DNA of 64,000 nt from NCBI RefSeq assembly GCF_041468085.1, contig NZ_CP121017.1, positions 372,001-436,000 of the forward strand. Reading direction: 5' to 3'. How positions within the stretch are numbered: the first letter of the stretch is position 1; each line of letters opens with the position of its first letter. The notes beneath the pieces were generated by a model, which saw nothing but the letters and a program-made list of their open reading frames with translations, had not been told where the DNA came from and did not search any database. Position numbers and translations under genes: made by a program. Below are positions 62,703 through 64,000 of this stretch, piece after piece. Source of the stretch: Tistrella mobilis. Lineage in GTDB: Bacteria; Pseudomonadota; Alphaproteobacteria; Tistrellales; Tistrellaceae.

Positions 62703-63542
62703 ATGAGGTCCAAGGATCTAGTCTCTTCGCTGATCGCGGTCTGCGCCGTTCTGTTCGGGACGGGCGGGGCGGCGTTCGCGGAAGGAGTTGCCCATGACTG
62801 GCAGCTCAATCTCCAGGCGCCGGCGACGCCTGTCATGGAGCGGGTCGTCGATCTGCATGACATCCTGCTCTACATCTGCTTCGGCGTGTCGATCTTCGTA
62901 CTCGCCCTGCTGGTCGTCGTCGTCCTTCGCTTCAATCGGACGTCCAACCCGACTCCGTCGAAGCGCTCGCACCACACCCTGCTCGAGATCGGCTGGACCG
63001 TTGCCCCGATCCTGATCCTGGTCGTGATCGCGATCCCCTCCTTCCGTCTGATCTATTTCGAGAACAAGGTGGAAGAGGCCGATCTGACCATCAAGGCGAT
63101 CGGGCATCAGTGGTACTGGTCTTACGAATACCCGGACAACGGCAACTTCACTTTCGTCAGCAACCTGCTGGAAGGTGATGCGCTCCCGGCCGGCGGCCAC
63201 CGCCTGCTGGAGGTCGACAACCGGGTCGTCGTGCCGGCCGGCAAGACCGTCCGCCTGCTGATCACCAGCGAGGACGTGCTGCACAGCTTCGCGATGCCGT
63301 CCTTCGGCGTGAAGATGGACGCCGTGCCGGGCCGGCTGAACGAGACCTGGTTCCGGGTCGACAAGCCGGGCGTCTATTACGGCCAGTGCTCCGAAATCTG
63401 CGGCGTGCGGCACGGCTTCATGCCGATCGTGATCGAGGCGCGGGCCGAGGGCGATTTCGAAAACTGGGTGACCGAAGCACAGGGCAGGTTCGCGCGCGTC
63501 GACGGGGCCGACGAGGTCCGGGTCGCGCTGGCGGGCCAGTGA
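62703..63542 (+). CDS. ctaC: Cytochrome c oxidase subunit II
   Basis: 279-residue CuA subunit of aa3-type cytochrome c oxidase. A signal peptide (MRSKDLVSSLIAVCAVLFGT... AFAEG) and two membrane spans (about residues 53-75 and 98-117) precede the periplasmic cupredoxin domain. All CuA ligands are present: H194 in VLHSFAMP and C229, E231, C233, H237, M240 in GQCSEICGVRHGFMP. The aromatic electron-entry patch is HQWYWSYEYPD. First gene of the oxidase operon; ctaD follows after 38 bp. Confidence 0.97.
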   Translation: MRSKDLVSSLIAVCAVLFGTGGAAFAEGVAHDWQLNLQAPATPVMERVVDLHDILLYICFGVSIFVLALLVVVVLRFNRTSNPTPSKRSHHTLLEIGWTVAPILILVVIAIPSFRLIYFENKVEEADLTIKAIGHQWYWSYEYPDNGNFTFVSNLLEGDALPAGGHRLLEVDNRVVVPAGKTVRLLITSEDVLHSFAMPSFGVKMDAVPGRLNETWFRVDKPGVYYGQCSEICGVRHGFMPIVIEARAEGDFENWVTEAQGRFARVDGADEVRVALAGQ

Positions 63543-63565
63543 GCTTCCGCGGGCACATCCGATAA

Positions 63566-64000
<435 letters not shown>

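Overview
The window comes from a G+C-rich alphaproteobacterium. Most neighbouring genes overlap by ATGA or GTGA. The gene set (lipid A and Kdo genes, aa3-type cytochrome c oxidase, TldD/TldE, UbiA/UbiD) and the many ABC and TRAP uptake clusters fit a metabolically versatile Rhodospirillales-type organism; a Tistrella-like genome is my guess from general resemblance, not a demonstrated assignment.

Layout. 1-5.3 kb: purD (partial), xseA, a secreted M23 peptidase, a TerC-type membrane protein and an alpha/beta hydrolase. 5.3-13.4 kb: a LysR regulator diverging from a polar amino-acid-type ABC transporter, followed in the same direction by a dimethylformamidase-like amidohydrolase, a class III aminotransferase and a beta-keto acid cleavage enzyme (BKACE). 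13.5-15.5 kb: small accessory genes (a small unknown protein diverging from an XRE regulator, then a DUF4160/DUF2442-HTH pair). 15.5-25.3 kb, minus strand: MarR regulator, peptide-type ABC transporter, a split aconitase-like dehydratase (LeuC/LeuD-like), an isocitrate-lyase/PEP-mutase-family lyase and an IclR regulator, together resembling a 2,3-dimethylmalate-type dehydratase-plus-lyase pathway. 25.5-33.7 kb: a polyamine-type ABC transporter, a 62-bp tandem repeat, a NodB-fold hydrolase, two short-chain dehydrogenases and an amidase.

33.7-37.1 kb is an accessory island: an extragenic palindrome, a 7-repeat type I-C-like CRISPR array without cas genes, a second copy of the small unknown protein diverging from an XRE regulator with a controller-protein-like operator, a strikingly AT-rich AlbA_2 (Schlafen-type) gene, and the tail of a decayed transposase. 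37.2-45.4 kb, minus strand: tldE, an inositol-monophosphatase-family gene, msbA, a DUF374 acyltransferase, waaA, lpxK and lpxL. 45.6-53.8 kb: a CpdA-like phosphodiesterase, an unusual nitrilase-like 607-residue protein translationally coupled to a 61-residue protein, ubiD, ubiA, rsmE and gshA. 54-60.6 kb: a second aminotransferase-BKACE module with an RpiR regulator and a TAXI-type TRAP transporter. 60.6-64 kb: tldD, a 600-bp upstream region with a PrrA/RegA-like box, ctaC and the start of ctaD.

How the parts work together: four separate uptake-plus-catabolism clusters each carry their own regulator or candidate operator. Two of them place an omega-aminotransferase close to a BKACE, consistent with amino acid to beta-keto acid to CoA-thioester conversion. 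The most unusual items are the nitrilase-like gene with its coupled partner, the XRE-AlbA_2 operon with a C-box beside an orphan CRISPR array, and the duplicated small-protein/XRE divergent pairs.
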